DNA of 64,000 nt, taken from positions 1 through 64,000 of the forward strand of contig CAZHNS010000007.1 in assembly GCA_964534175.1 (NCBI GenBank), given 5' to 3'. This document shows, in pieces, positions 17,508 to 26,423 of this stretch (positions within the stretch are counted from its first letter, which is position 1; each line of letters starts with the position of its first letter). The notes beneath the pieces were generated by a model, which was given only the letters and a program-made list of their open reading frames with translations, did not search any database and had not been told where the DNA came from. Both the position numbers and the translations under genes were made by a program. The DNA comes from JAFGHJ01 sp964534175 (GTDB taxonomy: Bacteria; Hydrothermota; UBA3072).

Positions 17508-17613
17508 AAATTTTATGAACTTAATAACGAGGATTCGAAAGGGTGTATAAACTAATCTATTCGTCTATGAACAAGTTATGCGAAATTATGAATAGCATTA
17601 ATGAAGGAGTGGC

Positions 17614-18186
17614 ATGGGAAAATCGAGCTCTATTTTGAAAAAGTATCCAACCATTGGCGTCTGCGGTCTTGATTGCGGCTTATGTCCTAGATATTATACT
17701 GTCGGGACCTCAAGATGTCCTGGATGTGCTGGTTCCGGATTTTTTGAGAAACATCCATCATGTTCCTTCATAACCTGTTGCGTCAAGAAAAAAAATCTTG
17801 AAGTTTGTGCCGAATGTTCGGATTTTCCCTGTGTAAAATTTAAAAGTGCCGAAGAATATAAGCGAGAAAAAGAATCTTCTTCGTACCCATCATGCAAAAA
17901 GATTTTACCGAATTTATATTTTATAAAAGAACATGGAATCAAAAGCTTTATAGAACAGCAGAATAAACGTATCCAATTACTCGAAACAATGATAAACAAA
18001 TTTAATGATGGAAGGTCAAGAAGCTTTTTCTGTAGAGCAGCAATTTTCCATGATTCAGCGGCATTAGAGAACTCGATAAAAAAAGCGACAAAAATAATTA
18101 AATCTGAAAAGATCAAACAGACCGATATGAAAAGCAAAGCAAAAATCCTTAAAACAATCATTAATAAAATTCCTTTAGCAGAATGA
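17614..18186 (+). CDS. DUF3795 cysteine-rich protein
   Basis: A 190-residue protein of the DUF3795 family. The N-terminal third is full of Cys in the family pattern: CGLDCGLCPRY, CPGC, then SFITCCVKK and CAECSDFPC. This suggests a zinc or iron-sulfur site. The C-terminal half is Lys-rich and helical. Function is unknown. The ATG follows a GAAGGAG site. The stop overlaps the ATG of the downstream lipoprotein (ATGA), so the two are translationally coupled. Confidence 0.8.
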   Translation: MGKSSSILKKYPTIGVCGLDCGLCPRYYTVGTSRCPGCAGSGFFEKHPSCSFITCCVKKKNLEVCAECSDFPCVKFKSAEEYKREKESSSYPSCKKILPNLYFIKEHGIKSFIEQQNKRIQLLETMINKFNDGRSRSFFCRAAIFHDSAALENSIKKATKIIKSEKIKQTDMKSKAKILKTIINKIPLAE

Positions 18187-19031
18187 TAAAGAGACTCCGG
18201 ATGAAATCACTTAAGTACTTTTTTATCTTCTTTATTTTATTGATATTGAGTTGCGCATCTAGTAGTTCCGATGAACCGGATTATTTTCTAAAAATTTCGG
18301 GCAATAGACCATATGGTATTGCTTTTGACAATAATGGATTAATGTATATGATAACCGCGCCCGAAACGGGTAACGGAACACTATCGAAAGTAACACCGGA
18401 TGGAAAAATTTCTGATATATCCGTACTTGAAGGAAGTTTTATTGGTCCCGGAATTTATATCGACGATGGAAACGGAATATTTATAACAGTAGGAAATAAA
18501 CTTTTAAAAGTCTCATCAGACGGTAATACCGAAATAATTGCAGATGGATTTTCATTATGTTTCGATGTAAAGATTGATAACAATGGAAATATTTATATTG
18601 CAGATGATGTAAAAGGTATTATTTATAAAATCACTCCGGAAGGCAAAAAGGATATCTTCTTCAAAAGTGATACCACCGGTCCGTTTGTTCTTACGAGTAT
18701 AGTTATCGATAGTAATAATGAGAATTTTTATGCAAGAGAAGGAAATAGAATAATCAAATTCAAAATAGACTCAAATAGTACTTCCGAAAAACCCGAGATA
18801 ATAATCGATAATACCAAAATGTTTTATTTGTGCAGAGACAATAATAACAATATATATGCAAGTACAATCGATAACGTAATAAAAATCGATACTGGTGGGA
18901 AAGTCAAATATCTTTCTCAAAAATCGCTAAAGACTTCAATCGGTGTAGCTGTTGGAGGTAAAGGATTCGATGAGAAAAGTCTGTATGTTACTGTTGAGGA
19001 CGGAATAATAAAATTACCTATTATAAAGTAA
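18183..19031 (+). CDS. NHL/SMP-30-like beta-propeller lipoprotein
   Basis: A 282-residue lipoprotein. The signal peptide ends in the lipobox LILSC, so Cys25 should be lipidated. The rest consists of repeated blade-like units such as GIAFDNNGLMYMIT, VKIDNNGNIYIAD and LCRDNNNNIYAS, as in NHL or SMP-30/gluconolactonase propellers. A ligand-binding or scaffolding role at the membrane is likely, but substrate is unknown. An in-frame ATG at 18201 is an alternative start. The gene converges on ligA with only 6 bases between stops. Confidence 0.75.
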   Translation: MIKRLRMKSLKYFFIFFILLILSCASSSSDEPDYFLKISGNRPYGIAFDNNGLMYMITAPETGNGTLSKVTPDGKISDISVLEGSFIGPGIYIDDGNGIFITVGNKLLKVSSDGNTEIIADGFSLCFDVKIDNNGNIYIADDVKGIIYKITPEGKKDIFFKSDTTGPFVLTSIVIDSNNENFYAREGNRIIKFKIDSNSTSEKPEIIIDNTKMFYLCRDNNNNIYASTIDNVIKIDTGGKVKYLSQKSLKTSIGVAVGGKGFDEKSLYVTVEDGIIKLPIIK

Positions 19032-19037
19032 TAACAA

Positions 19038-21062
19038 CTACCGCTTAGAAATTATTTTCGAAAATTCCTCTTCCCCGATAACCTTCACACCCAATTTCTT
19101 AGCATCCTCAAATTTTGAGCCCGGATTCTGCCCCACCACCACGTAATCGGTATTTTTAGAAACCGAATTCACCGCCCTTGCTCCTAATCTTTCAACTAAA
19201 TCCTGTGCTTCTCTTCGACTATATTTCTCTAACTCCCCCGTAAAAACAAACTTTTTCCCGCTTAAGGGGAGCTTCGCTCCTTCTCTAGCCTTACCTTCTA
19301 TCGATACACCAGCTTTCCTAAGCTTCTCTATAACGGCAAGATTCTTTTTATTATTAAAGAAAGAAACGACAGAAGTTGCTGTATTTTCCCCTATTCCTTT
19401 TATTTCGAGTAATTCCTCGCATGTTGCGTCTTTTAATTTATCTATCGAAGGAAATTCATTTGCGATTAACTTTGCGTTATAAGTTCCGACAAAGGGTATT
19501 CCCAGAGAAAATATCAGGCGATCAAAGGGTCTTTTTTTACTATCTTCAATACCTTTTAATAGATTTTCCGCAGATTTTTCTCCCATTCGTTCTAGTTCTT
19601 CGATATCAACTTTTTTTAAATAATAAAGATTGGCATAATTGGAAACTAAATTTTTTTCTACTAATTGGTCGACAAGAACTTCACCGAGACCTTCAATATC
19701 CATCCCGTCCCTGCATCCATAATGCAAAATACTCTTTTTAACCTGAGACGGACACCCGACATTTATACATCTATAGTAAACCTCTCCCTCAGGACGAATA
19801 AGAGTTTCACCGCAAACCGGGCATTTATTCGGAAATTTAAATTTTTTCTCGCTTCCGCCTCGCGCGTCTTTATCCACCCCCACAACATGAGGAATTATAT
19901 CTCCACCCTTTTCAATAAAAACCTTATCTCCTACTCTAATATCTTTTCTCTCAATTTCATCTTTGTTAAAAAGAGACGCTCTCGATACAGTAGTCCCAGC
20001 AACAAGAACCGGTTCAAGTATAGCAACTGGCGTAGCAATACCGGTCCTTCCGATGGACACTTTTATATCGTTCAAGCGGGTAACTTTTCTCTCAGCTGGG
20101 AACTTAAATGCAACAGCCCATCTGGGAGATTTTGATGTCGAACCTAAAAATTCTCGTGCCCGAAGGCTGTTAACTTTAAAAACGAGCCCATCTGTTTGGT
20201 AAGGCAATTTAAATCTTTTTGTGCTCCACTCTTTAATTAAATCTTTCGAATCCTCAATGCTCCTTCGAACTTCCCTGAGTGGAATAACCTTAAATCCTAC
20301 TTTTTCTAAAATATCTAATGCTTCTTTGTGTGTTTTAATATCCCGAGGTAGGCTACCGTATGAATGAATGTAAATATCGAGTTTTCTCTCCGACACTATT
20401 CTTGGATCCAGATTTTTCAGTGTACCTGCTGCGGCATTCCTCGGATTTGCGAAGAGTTGTTCTTCTTTCTCTTCTTTTTCTTTATTTAACTTTAAAAAAG
20501 AAGAATCGGGCATAAAAACTTCACCTCTGACCTCGAGTCTAGAATACTTCCCTCCATCATTCAGTAATTCAAGAGGTAAACTTTTTATAGTTTTTAAATT
20601 CTGGGTTATATCATCACCCACAACTCCATCTCCCCTGGTAGAACCCCTTACAAATTTACCATTTTCGTATTCAAGGGAAACAGCCACACCGTCTATCTTT
20701 TGTTCTACAACCCACCCGATTGAATCAATCTTATCTTCAAGATTTCTTAAAACTCTCTGTTCAAATTCTTCTAAATCCTTCTCATTGTATGTATTATCAA
20801 GAGACAACATAGGTGGTTCATGAGCAACATTAGAAAAACCTTCTAAAGGTTTTCCACCTACCCTCTGCGTTGGAGAATTAGGATCTTTAATTTCAGGATA
20901 TTTTTCTTCAAGTTTCTCCAGGTCTTTCATCAATGAATCGAACCGGAAATCGGATATTTCAGGCTGGTTTAAGACATAATACTTATAATTGTGATACCGT
21001 ATTTTCTTCCGTAGCTCTTCTACTTTCTTCTTTATCGCATCAGAAGACTTTTCATACGGCAT
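19038..21062 (-). CDS. ligA: NAD-dependent DNA ligase LigA
   Basis: LigA seals nicks in duplex DNA using NAD. The 674-residue length is typical. The order of domains is complete: Ia (YxYYxL-type HNYKYYVLNQPEISD at about 24-38), adenylation with active-site Lys122 in EQKIDG, OB fold, a four-Cys zinc finger (CPVCGETL with CINVGCPSQ), helix-hairpin-helix repeats including GIGENTATSV, and a C-terminal BRCT domain from about 597. It follows ftsZ by 94 bases in the same direction and may be read from the cell-wall cluster. Its gene converges on the lipoprotein gene. Confidence 0.97.
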   Translation of the reverse strand: MPYEKSSDAIKKKVEELRKKIRYHNYKYYVLNQPEISDFRFDSLMKDLEKLEEKYPEIKDPNSPTQRVGGKPLEGFSNVAHEPPMLSLDNTYNEKDLEEFEQRVLRNLEDKIDSIGWVVEQKIDGVAVSLEYENGKFVRGSTRGDGVVGDDITQNLKTIKSLPLELLNDGGKYSRLEVRGEVFMPDSSFLKLNKEKEEKEEQLFANPRNAAAGTLKNLDPRIVSERKLDIYIHSYGSLPRDIKTHKEALDILEKVGFKVIPLREVRRSIEDSKDLIKEWSTKRFKLPYQTDGLVFKVNSLRAREFLGSTSKSPRWAVAFKFPAERKVTRLNDIKVSIGRTGIATPVAILEPVLVAGTTVSRASLFNKDEIERKDIRVGDKVFIEKGGDIIPHVVGVDKDARGGSEKKFKFPNKCPVCGETLIRPEGEVYYRCINVGCPSQVKKSILHYGCRDGMDIEGLGEVLVDQLVEKNLVSNYANLYYLKKVDIEELERMGEKSAENLLKGIEDSKKRPFDRLIFSLGIPFVGTYNAKLIANEFPSIDKLKDATCEELLEIKGIGENTATSVVSFFNNKKNLAVIEKLRKAGVSIEGKAREGAKLPLSGKKFVFTGELEKYSRREAQDLVERLGARAVNSVSKNTDYVVVGQNPGSKFEDAKKLGVKVIGEEEFSKIISKR

Positions 21063-21119
21063 AACTCAAGCACTCAAAACCGAAAGTATGTAGTGTTACT
21101 ACTTATTTTACCCAAAACA

Positions 21120-21147
21120 CTACTCCCTACTTACTACTCTCTACTCA
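21120..21147. repeat. CTACTNN heptad tandem repeat (4 units)
   Basis: Four consecutive 7-base units CTACTCC, CTACTTA, CTACTCT and CTACTCA, followed by a partial CTA. A small hairpin GTAGT-GTT-ACTAC lies just before them at 21090-21102. The element fills most of the ligA-ftsZ gap. Confidence 0.6.
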
Positions 21148-21156
21148 CTATAAAAA

Positions 21157-22305
21157 TCAGTCCATTTGTTTTCGCAGGAATGTAGGAACATCAAGGTCTT
21201 CTACCATTTTCTTATTACTCATAAAAGCAGGACTATCAAAAATTTCCAGATTTTCCTTTAATTTGTTTAATTCTCCAATTCCATCAAAATCTCTTGCGGT
21301 TGCGATTCCTCTAAAATCGATTTTATCGATTTCATCTTTTTCCGGCTCTCCTATACCCGTGGCAATTAATGTAATTTCCGCCTCGCTGCGCTTTTCTTCA
21401 AAAACGACTCCCATAAATATATCACTATCCTCATCATCTGCTGCACCAACGGCTTCCCTTATAACTTCCATAGCCTCTTTCATTTCTTTCAAAGTGAAAT
21501 CTTCCTTATCGACTGTAAAATTAACGAGAGCTGCTTTTGACTGAGATATATCTGTATCCTCAAGCAGCGGTGAATTGATAGCTCCCTGAGCTGCCTCTAA
21601 AGCTTTATTCTCTCCGGAGGCTCTTCCCATACCCATCAGAGCCTTACCCCTTTTAGACATTACAGTCTTAACATCCGCAAAATCCAAACTCCAATAAGCA
21701 TCTTTAAGCAACAGCCCGCTGATGCTTCTAACTGCTTTCATCAAAACATCCATCGAGACTTCACTTAAAGCTTTAGCAAGAGACATATTCCCTATACTCA
21801 TTAATCTATCATTTGGCACAACAAGCAACGTGTCGACAACCGGAGAAAGAGCTTTTATTCCTTTTTTAGCCTTTTTTATTCTGCTAGATTCATAATAGAA
21901 GGGCGTCGTTACCACTCCAACAGTTAAAACGCCTTTTTCTTTGGCAAGAGAAGCAATGATAGGAGAGGCCCCAGTACCAGTTCCTCCTCCCATTCCGGCT
22001 GTAATAAATAGCATATCAATATCTTCGGTTAAAACCTTCAAATCTTCAATACTCTCTTCAGCTGCCTCTCTTCCAAGCTCTGGGTCTCCCCCGGTTCCTC
22101 TTCCTCTGGTTAATTCTCTGCCGATCTGAATCTTATCGTTGGTGGGAACCAAATTTATATCCTGTACATCAGTATTGACCGCCCAGAAATCAACACCAGA
22201 CATTCCCGACTCTACCATTGTAGTAACGGCATTACCACCACAACCTCCCACTCCAACAACTCTAATCTTGGCTGGACTATTAGTACTACTTTTAGATTTA
22301 AACAT
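21157..22305 (-). CDS. ftsZ: Cell division protein FtsZ
   Basis: FtsZ is the tubulin-like GTPase that forms the division ring. The 382-residue protein has VGVGGCGGNAV near the N-terminus and the tubulin signature GGGTGTG (106-112). Its T3 loop reads TRGRGTGGDPELG, more basic than the common GLGAGGNP form. The C-terminal peptide DLDVPTFLRKQMD, used to bind FtsA, is intact. It is last in the division cluster, 12 bases after ftsA, with a GGAGG site. Confidence 0.98.
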   Translation of the reverse strand: MFKSKSSTNSPAKIRVVGVGGCGGNAVTTMVESGMSGVDFWAVNTDVQDINLVPTNDKIQIGRELTRGRGTGGDPELGREAAEESIEDLKVLTEDIDMLFITAGMGGGTGTGASPIIASLAKEKGVLTVGVVTTPFYYESSRIKKAKKGIKALSPVVDTLLVVPNDRLMSIGNMSLAKALSEVSMDVLMKAVRSISGLLLKDAYWSLDFADVKTVMSKRGKALMGMGRASGENKALEAAQGAINSPLLEDTDISQSKAALVNFTVDKEDFTLKEMKEAMEVIREAVGAADDEDSDIFMGVVFEEKRSEAEITLIATGIGEPEKDEIDKIDFRGIATARDFDGIGELNKLKENLEIFDSPAFMSNKKMVEDLDVPTFLRKQMD

Positions 22306-22317
22306 TAAGCCTCCTTT

Positions 22318-23556
22318 TTAAAAAAACTCTTCAAACCACTGATTCATTCTTTTTAAAACGGAATCGAACATACTCTTTCCCTGGATTTTTCTTAAATTAT
22401 CACCAGAACTCACAGCTCCGTATTTTATAAGTCCAACCGATGTAGCAAAGGACGGATCTGAAACAGCGTCACGTAGACCAACTATATCTTCAGAAGGTGT
22501 TCCCACTCTTACGGGTAAACCAAAGATGTCTTCTGCCAACTCTGTAATACCTTCTAACTTGGCGGTCCCACCGGTTAAAACTACGCCCGCTGAAAGCATT
22601 TCATACAAAGGATCTCCGCTAATTCCCCGGTGAGACAATGTTAATATCTCTTCCACTCGAGGCCGTACAATTTGTTGCAACAAATCGAGCGTTACCTGTT
22701 TATCTCTCGAACCCGATATACCCTTTACAGAAATCATCTCTTTTCTTTTATCTTCAGGAAGTTCTCTGACTGTACCATATTCTATTTTAACTCTTTCCCC
22801 TTCTGTATAAGAGCACCTGAGTCCTATTCCAATATCATTCGTAATATTCTCACCGCCCAGGCCTATCACGGAGGTTTTCCTTAAACTTCCGTTGTAGAAA
22901 ACTGCTAAATCGGTAGTACCTCCTCCTATATCAATAAGAACTGCCCCAGCTTCTTTTTCCTCACCGGATAAAACAGCATACGAAGACGCAAGCGGTTGAA
23001 GTATAATATCGTTGACTTCATAACCAGCTTTATTAACACATTTGCAAATATTCTTAGCAGAAGTGACAGCTCCGGTTACAATCACCACGCTCGCTTCCAG
23101 TCTTTGAGCGAACATACCTACAGGGTTGTCTATACCCCCCTGTCCATCTAAAATAAAATCGGTTGGAATAATATGAATCACTTCTCTGTCTACAGGTAAA
23201 GCCATCGACTTAGCACCTTCTAAAACTCTATCTACATCTTCCTTGGTAATCTCATTGTCCGGTCCTGCTACAGCTACAACTCCTTTCCCCTGAATATTTC
23301 TTATGTGATCTCCCGCGATCCCTGTAAATACACCACTGGCTTCTTTCCCCGCCATCATTTCTGCTTCTCTCATTGCTTTAAGGATAGACTGAACTGTCTT
23401 ATCTATGTTTATAACAATTCCTTTTCGAAGACCCTCGGAAGTGTACTTGCCAACTCCTATGATATTAACCCTGCCTTCTTCAATTTCAGCAATAACAGAA
23501 GCAATTTTCGTTGTACCCAGATCTAATCCTACTACAATATCATTTTCTTCTCCCAA
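22318..23556 (-). CDS. ftsA: Cell division protein FtsA
   Basis: FtsA is the actin-like protein that ties FtsZ filaments to the membrane. The 412 residues contain the actin-fold phosphate loops VGLDLGTTKIAS at the N-terminus and LIDIGGGTTDLAVF, and VVLTGGTAKLEG. The 1C domain is in its usual place between about 85 and 165. The C-terminus ends in a short amphipathic helix (FDSVLKRMNQWFEEFF), the membrane-targeting sequence. The start follows a strong AAGGAGG site, 3 bases after ftsQ. Confidence 0.96.
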   Translation of the reverse strand: MGEENDIVVGLDLGTTKIASVIAEIEEGRVNIIGVGKYTSEGLRKGIVINIDKTVQSILKAMREAEMMAGKEASGVFTGIAGDHIRNIQGKGVVAVAGPDNEITKEDVDRVLEGAKSMALPVDREVIHIIPTDFILDGQGGIDNPVGMFAQRLEASVVIVTGAVTSAKNICKCVNKAGYEVNDIILQPLASSYAVLSGEEKEAGAVLIDIGGGTTDLAVFYNGSLRKTSVIGLGGENITNDIGIGLRCSYTEGERVKIEYGTVRELPEDKRKEMISVKGISGSRDKQVTLDLLQQIVRPRVEEILTLSHRGISGDPLYEMLSAGVVLTGGTAKLEGITELAEDIFGLPVRVGTPSEDIVGLRDAVSDPSFATSVGLIKYGAVSSGDNLRKIQGKSMFDSVLKRMNQWFEEFF

Positions 23557-23559
23557 TGC

Positions 23560-24207
23560 TTACCTCCTTAAGACCACCATATTTTTAAACCTAAAGTCAA
23601 TTTTTCCCTTAAACTCGCCTATATTATCTCTCAATAAAACCCTCAGTATTTCATACTTCCTCACGAATTCGTCGTTTCCCCAAATAACTTCAGAGTCAGA
23701 AATTTTTGTCCTTACTCCGCCGCCGGTAATCTGCACCTTATCGACATTAAATCCTTTCAGAATTTCAAAAATACCAAGTGCCTGTTCTACTTCTTCGCTT
23801 GTAATTGCTCTACTTATTTTAACCATAGGCAGTGAATCAGCTTTAACATCAACAAAAATAAAACCTTCTTTATCTATAACTTTTCCGTCAGTATCAGCGA
23901 TTCGGACTACCGGCACTCTCGGGGTAACAATAATATTTAATCTACTTAAAATATTTCTTCTTAAACGAACCGACCTTACCCAGGGAAGAGATTCAACTGA
24001 ATCCTTTAATTCATTTAAATCATCTAGACCAGTTTTTTTAAATATTTCTCCGATTTCTTTTTTTCTATTCTCCGTTACTTCCATAGAATAACTAACATGA
24101 GCTTTCCCTATAGGAAGGGAAATTACCAGTATTTTGTATAAAAAATACATTATTAATAATATCAACAAATAGCGAATTCTAAATATGGATTTCTTTTTCT
24201 TTGCCAA
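23560..24207 (-). CDS. ftsQ: Cell division protein FtsQ/DivIB
   Basis: A bitopic membrane protein that bridges early and late division proteins. The 215 residues comprise a short basic cytoplasmic part (AKKKKS), one transmembrane helix (about 11-33), a POTRA domain and a beta domain with ESLPWVRSVRLRR, the recognisable FtsQ core. Sequence conservation is low, as is usual, and the cluster position supports the call. The start is a TTG after GGAGGTAAAAATAA. The gene overlaps murB by 29 bases. Confidence 0.85.
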   Translation of the reverse strand: MAKKKKSIFRIRYLLILLIMYFLYKILVISLPIGKAHVSYSMEVTENRKKEIGEIFKKTGLDDLNELKDSVESLPWVRSVRLRRNILSRLNIIVTPRVPVVRIADTDGKVIDKEGFIFVDVKADSLPMVKISRAITSEEVEQALGIFEILKGFNVDKVQITGGGVRTKISDSEVIWGNDEFVRKYEILRVLLRDNIGEFKGKIDFRFKNMVVLRR

Positions 24208-25069
24208 TTATTTTTACCTCCAACTCTAAGTCAACTCCTGAATTTTTTTTAACCTTATCCCTAACCCTTCCGATTAAATCAATAAAATCTTCTGAAGTAG
24301 CCCCAGGTGCGGTTAGAAAAAAATTGCAATGCTTCTCTGAAACCTTTACGCTTCCAATATTCATCCCTTTGCATCCCGCCCTCTCAATCAATTCTCCCGC
24401 AGAACGCCTTTTTGGGTTCTTAAAAACAGAACCACAAGTACCTATTTCGTCAGAAATAAACGGGTGTTTCCTTCTTCTGATTCCCATTATCTCTATAATT
24501 TTATTCTCTATATCTTTCTTCTCTTTTTCATCGAATTCAAACTCTACATCAAGTACAATTTCATCCGAAAGACTGGATTTCCTGTAACCAAATTCAAATT
24601 CGGAAAGATTAAGCTCCCCACCATTCCTTAAAACTTTAGCAGTATTTATATACTTTCCTATCTCACAGTCAAAAGCACTTGCGTTCATAACAGAAGCACC
24701 ACCGACACTTCCCGGAATACCAATAAGCTCTTCAATGCCTCCAAGAGAAGACTCTTTCGCAATTTTTATAACCTCAGATAAACTTGCTCCTGCTTCTGCA
24801 ATCATTTTAGCCCCATCAACTTCGATTTTTTTCATTTTTTCCGTACAAATTACCATACCGGAAAACCCCTCGTCTGAAAAAAGTATATTTGAACCTTTTC
24901 CCATAATTAAAACCGGAAGATTTTCTCTTTCCGCAAAAGCTGTTGCCTTAGAGACATCATCGGCATCAGAAGCCAAAAGAAAATACTTTGTCTTTCCCCC
25001 AAGATGCAGCGAACTGTGTAAGGACAAAAGCTCATCAAACATAAATTTACCCTTTACTTTTAATTCCAT
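24179..25069 (-). CDS. murB: UDP-N-acetylenolpyruvoylglucosamine reductase MurB
   Basis: MurB reduces UDP-GlcNAc-enolpyruvate to UDP-MurNAc with NADPH and FAD. The 296 residues show the FAD-binding segment GKGSNILFSD, GIPGSVGG, the FGYRKS motif with the substrate-binding Tyr/Arg/Lys, and the proton-donor Ser in CGSVFKNP. A C-terminal Glu follows in GVDLELE. The shape fits the shorter type II class. Start ATG at 25069 has GAGG upstream; Met10 with AAAGG before it is an alternative. It overlaps murC by 23 bases. Confidence 0.95.
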   Translation of the reverse strand: MELKVKGKFMFDELLSLHSSLHLGGKTKYFLLASDADDVSKATAFAERENLPVLIMGKGSNILFSDEGFSGMVICTEKMKKIEVDGAKMIAEAGASLSEVIKIAKESSLGGIEELIGIPGSVGGASVMNASAFDCEIGKYINTAKVLRNGGELNLSEFEFGYRKSSLSDEIVLDVEFEFDEKEKKDIENKIIEIMGIRRRKHPFISDEIGTCGSVFKNPKRRSAGELIERAGCKGMNIGSVKVSEKHCNFFLTAPGATSEDFIDLIGRVRDKVKKNSGVDLELEVKIIGKEKEIHI

Positions 25070-26423
25070 CGATTATATCCTCTGCGATATTATATATATT
25101 TCCTGCGCCGAGCAAAATCACCATATCACCTTTAGAAAGCTGTGGAACCAAAAACTTTGGTATTTCTTCCTTTATCCCGATATATTCCACATCTTTGTGC
25201 CCGAAATTTCTGCATTGGTCTTTAATAATTTCACCTGTAACTCCTGGTATGGGTTCCTCTCTTGAGGGATAAATATCTGTAACAATAACCTTATCAGCCT
25301 GGAAAAAAGCTTTACCGAATTCTTTTTTTAGCAATATAGTCCTTGAATACAAATGAGGCTGAAATACTGCAACTATTCTTCCGTCCCACCCTTCTCTCGC
25401 TCCGGCAAGAGTGGACTCAATTTCTCTCGGATGATGAGCGTAATCGTCTATGACAAGAATTCCCTTTTCTAATCCCCGTTTTTCAAATCTCCTCGCGATA
25501 CCGGTACATTTGCCAATTCCATCTTTAATACTCTCCACATCGATTCCTAATTCCAAAGCAACAGAACAAGCGGCTATAGCATTTAAGACGTTATGCTTAC
25601 CGGGAAGATTAACCGGAATATTTCTTATATTAACTCCGTTCGAGATAAGATCAAAACTATGGGAGAAACCTTCTCTTTTTATATTCATTCCTCTTACATC
25701 TGCATTGGGAGAAAGCCCAAAAGTTATTACCCTTCTCTCTATTTCCGTAAGAATAGAAAGAGAAACAGGATCATCCATAGAAAGATGAATAGACCCATAA
25801 AATGGTACCGAATTTGCGAATCTCTTAAATGTATCTTTTATATCATCGAGGTCTTTATAAACATCGAGGTGTTCAAGATCGATATTCGTAATAACCGCCA
25901 CCGTGGGAAATAGTTTAAGAAAAGAACGATCACTCTCATCGGCCTCTGCCACAAGATACTCGCTTTCACCCAATCTCGCATTATTCCCTGTGCTCCTGAG
26001 TATTCCACCAACAATTATGGTGGGATCAAGTTCCTTCTCTTTTAAAATAGATGCCACAAGAGAAGTCGTCGTAGACTTACCGTGAGTTCCGGCAACGGCT
26101 ATAGAGAATTTGATTCTCATTAATTCAGCCAGCATCTCGGCTCTTCTACTTATTGGTGTATTTGTTTTCTTAGCCTGCTGTAACTCTACATTATCCTTAG
26201 ATACAGCTGAGGTATAAACTACAACATCCGAATCACCAACATTATCCTTGTTGTGTGGTATTGAAATCTTTATACCTAAATTCTTGAGTCTCTTGATATT
26301 TTCAGAATCCTTGATATCACTACCTGTGACCTCAAAACCCATATTCCAGAGTAATTCGGCAATACCGCTCATACCGATACCGCCTATACCAATAAAATGA
26401 ATTTTTTTAAACTTTCCGAACAT
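25047..26423 (-). CDS. murC: UDP-N-acetylmuramate--L-alanine ligase MurC
   Basis: MurC adds L-Ala to UDP-MurNAc, the first peptide step of the peptidoglycan precursor. The 458-residue protein has the N-terminal UDP-binding GIGGIGMSGIAE (about 12-23), the Mur ligase P-loop GTHGKSTTT, and the central AEADESDRSFL. The C-terminal domain carries DDYAHHPREIE and FQPHLYSRT. All three Mur ligase domains are complete. It overlaps murG by 17 bases upstream and murB by 23 downstream, within the same operon. Confidence 0.97.
   Translation of the reverse strand: MFGKFKKIHFIGIGGIGMSGIAELLWNMGFEVTGSDIKDSENIKRLKNLGIKISIPHNKDNVGDSDVVVYTSAVSKDNVELQQAKKTNTPISRRAEMLAELMRIKFSIAVAGTHGKSTTTSLVASILKEKELDPTIIVGGILRSTGNNARLGESEYLVAEADESDRSFLKLFPTVAVITNIDLEHLDVYKDLDDIKDTFKRFANSVPFYGSIHLSMDDPVSLSILTEIERRVITFGLSPNADVRGMNIKREGFSHSFDLISNGVNIRNIPVNLPGKHNVLNAIAACSVALELGIDVESIKDGIGKCTGIARRFEKRGLEKGILVIDDYAHHPREIESTLAGAREGWDGRIVAVFQPHLYSRTILLKKEFGKAFFQADKVIVTDIYPSREEPIPGVTGEIIKDQCRNFGHKDVEYIGIKEEIPKFLVPQLSKGDMVILLGAGNIYNIAEDIIDGIKSKG

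Noticed and set aside
17508..17613. Known riboswitch in the DUF3795 leader
   Set aside because: None of the riboswitch core motifs I know is visible; kept only as a length anomaly.
19665..20135. 156-codon open frame on the plus strand
   Set aside because: Lies antisense inside ligA; no ribosome-binding site and no recognisable protein pattern.
21120..21147. CRISPR-like array
   Set aside because: Units are 7 bases with no spacers and no cas genes in the window.
23405..24091. 228-codon open frame on the plus strand
   Set aside because: Antisense to ftsQ and ftsA; Ser/Pro/Ile-rich composition typical of a shadow of coding sequence on the other strand.
24735..25265. 176-codon open frame on the plus strand
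   Set aside because: Antisense to murB and murC, both certain genes.
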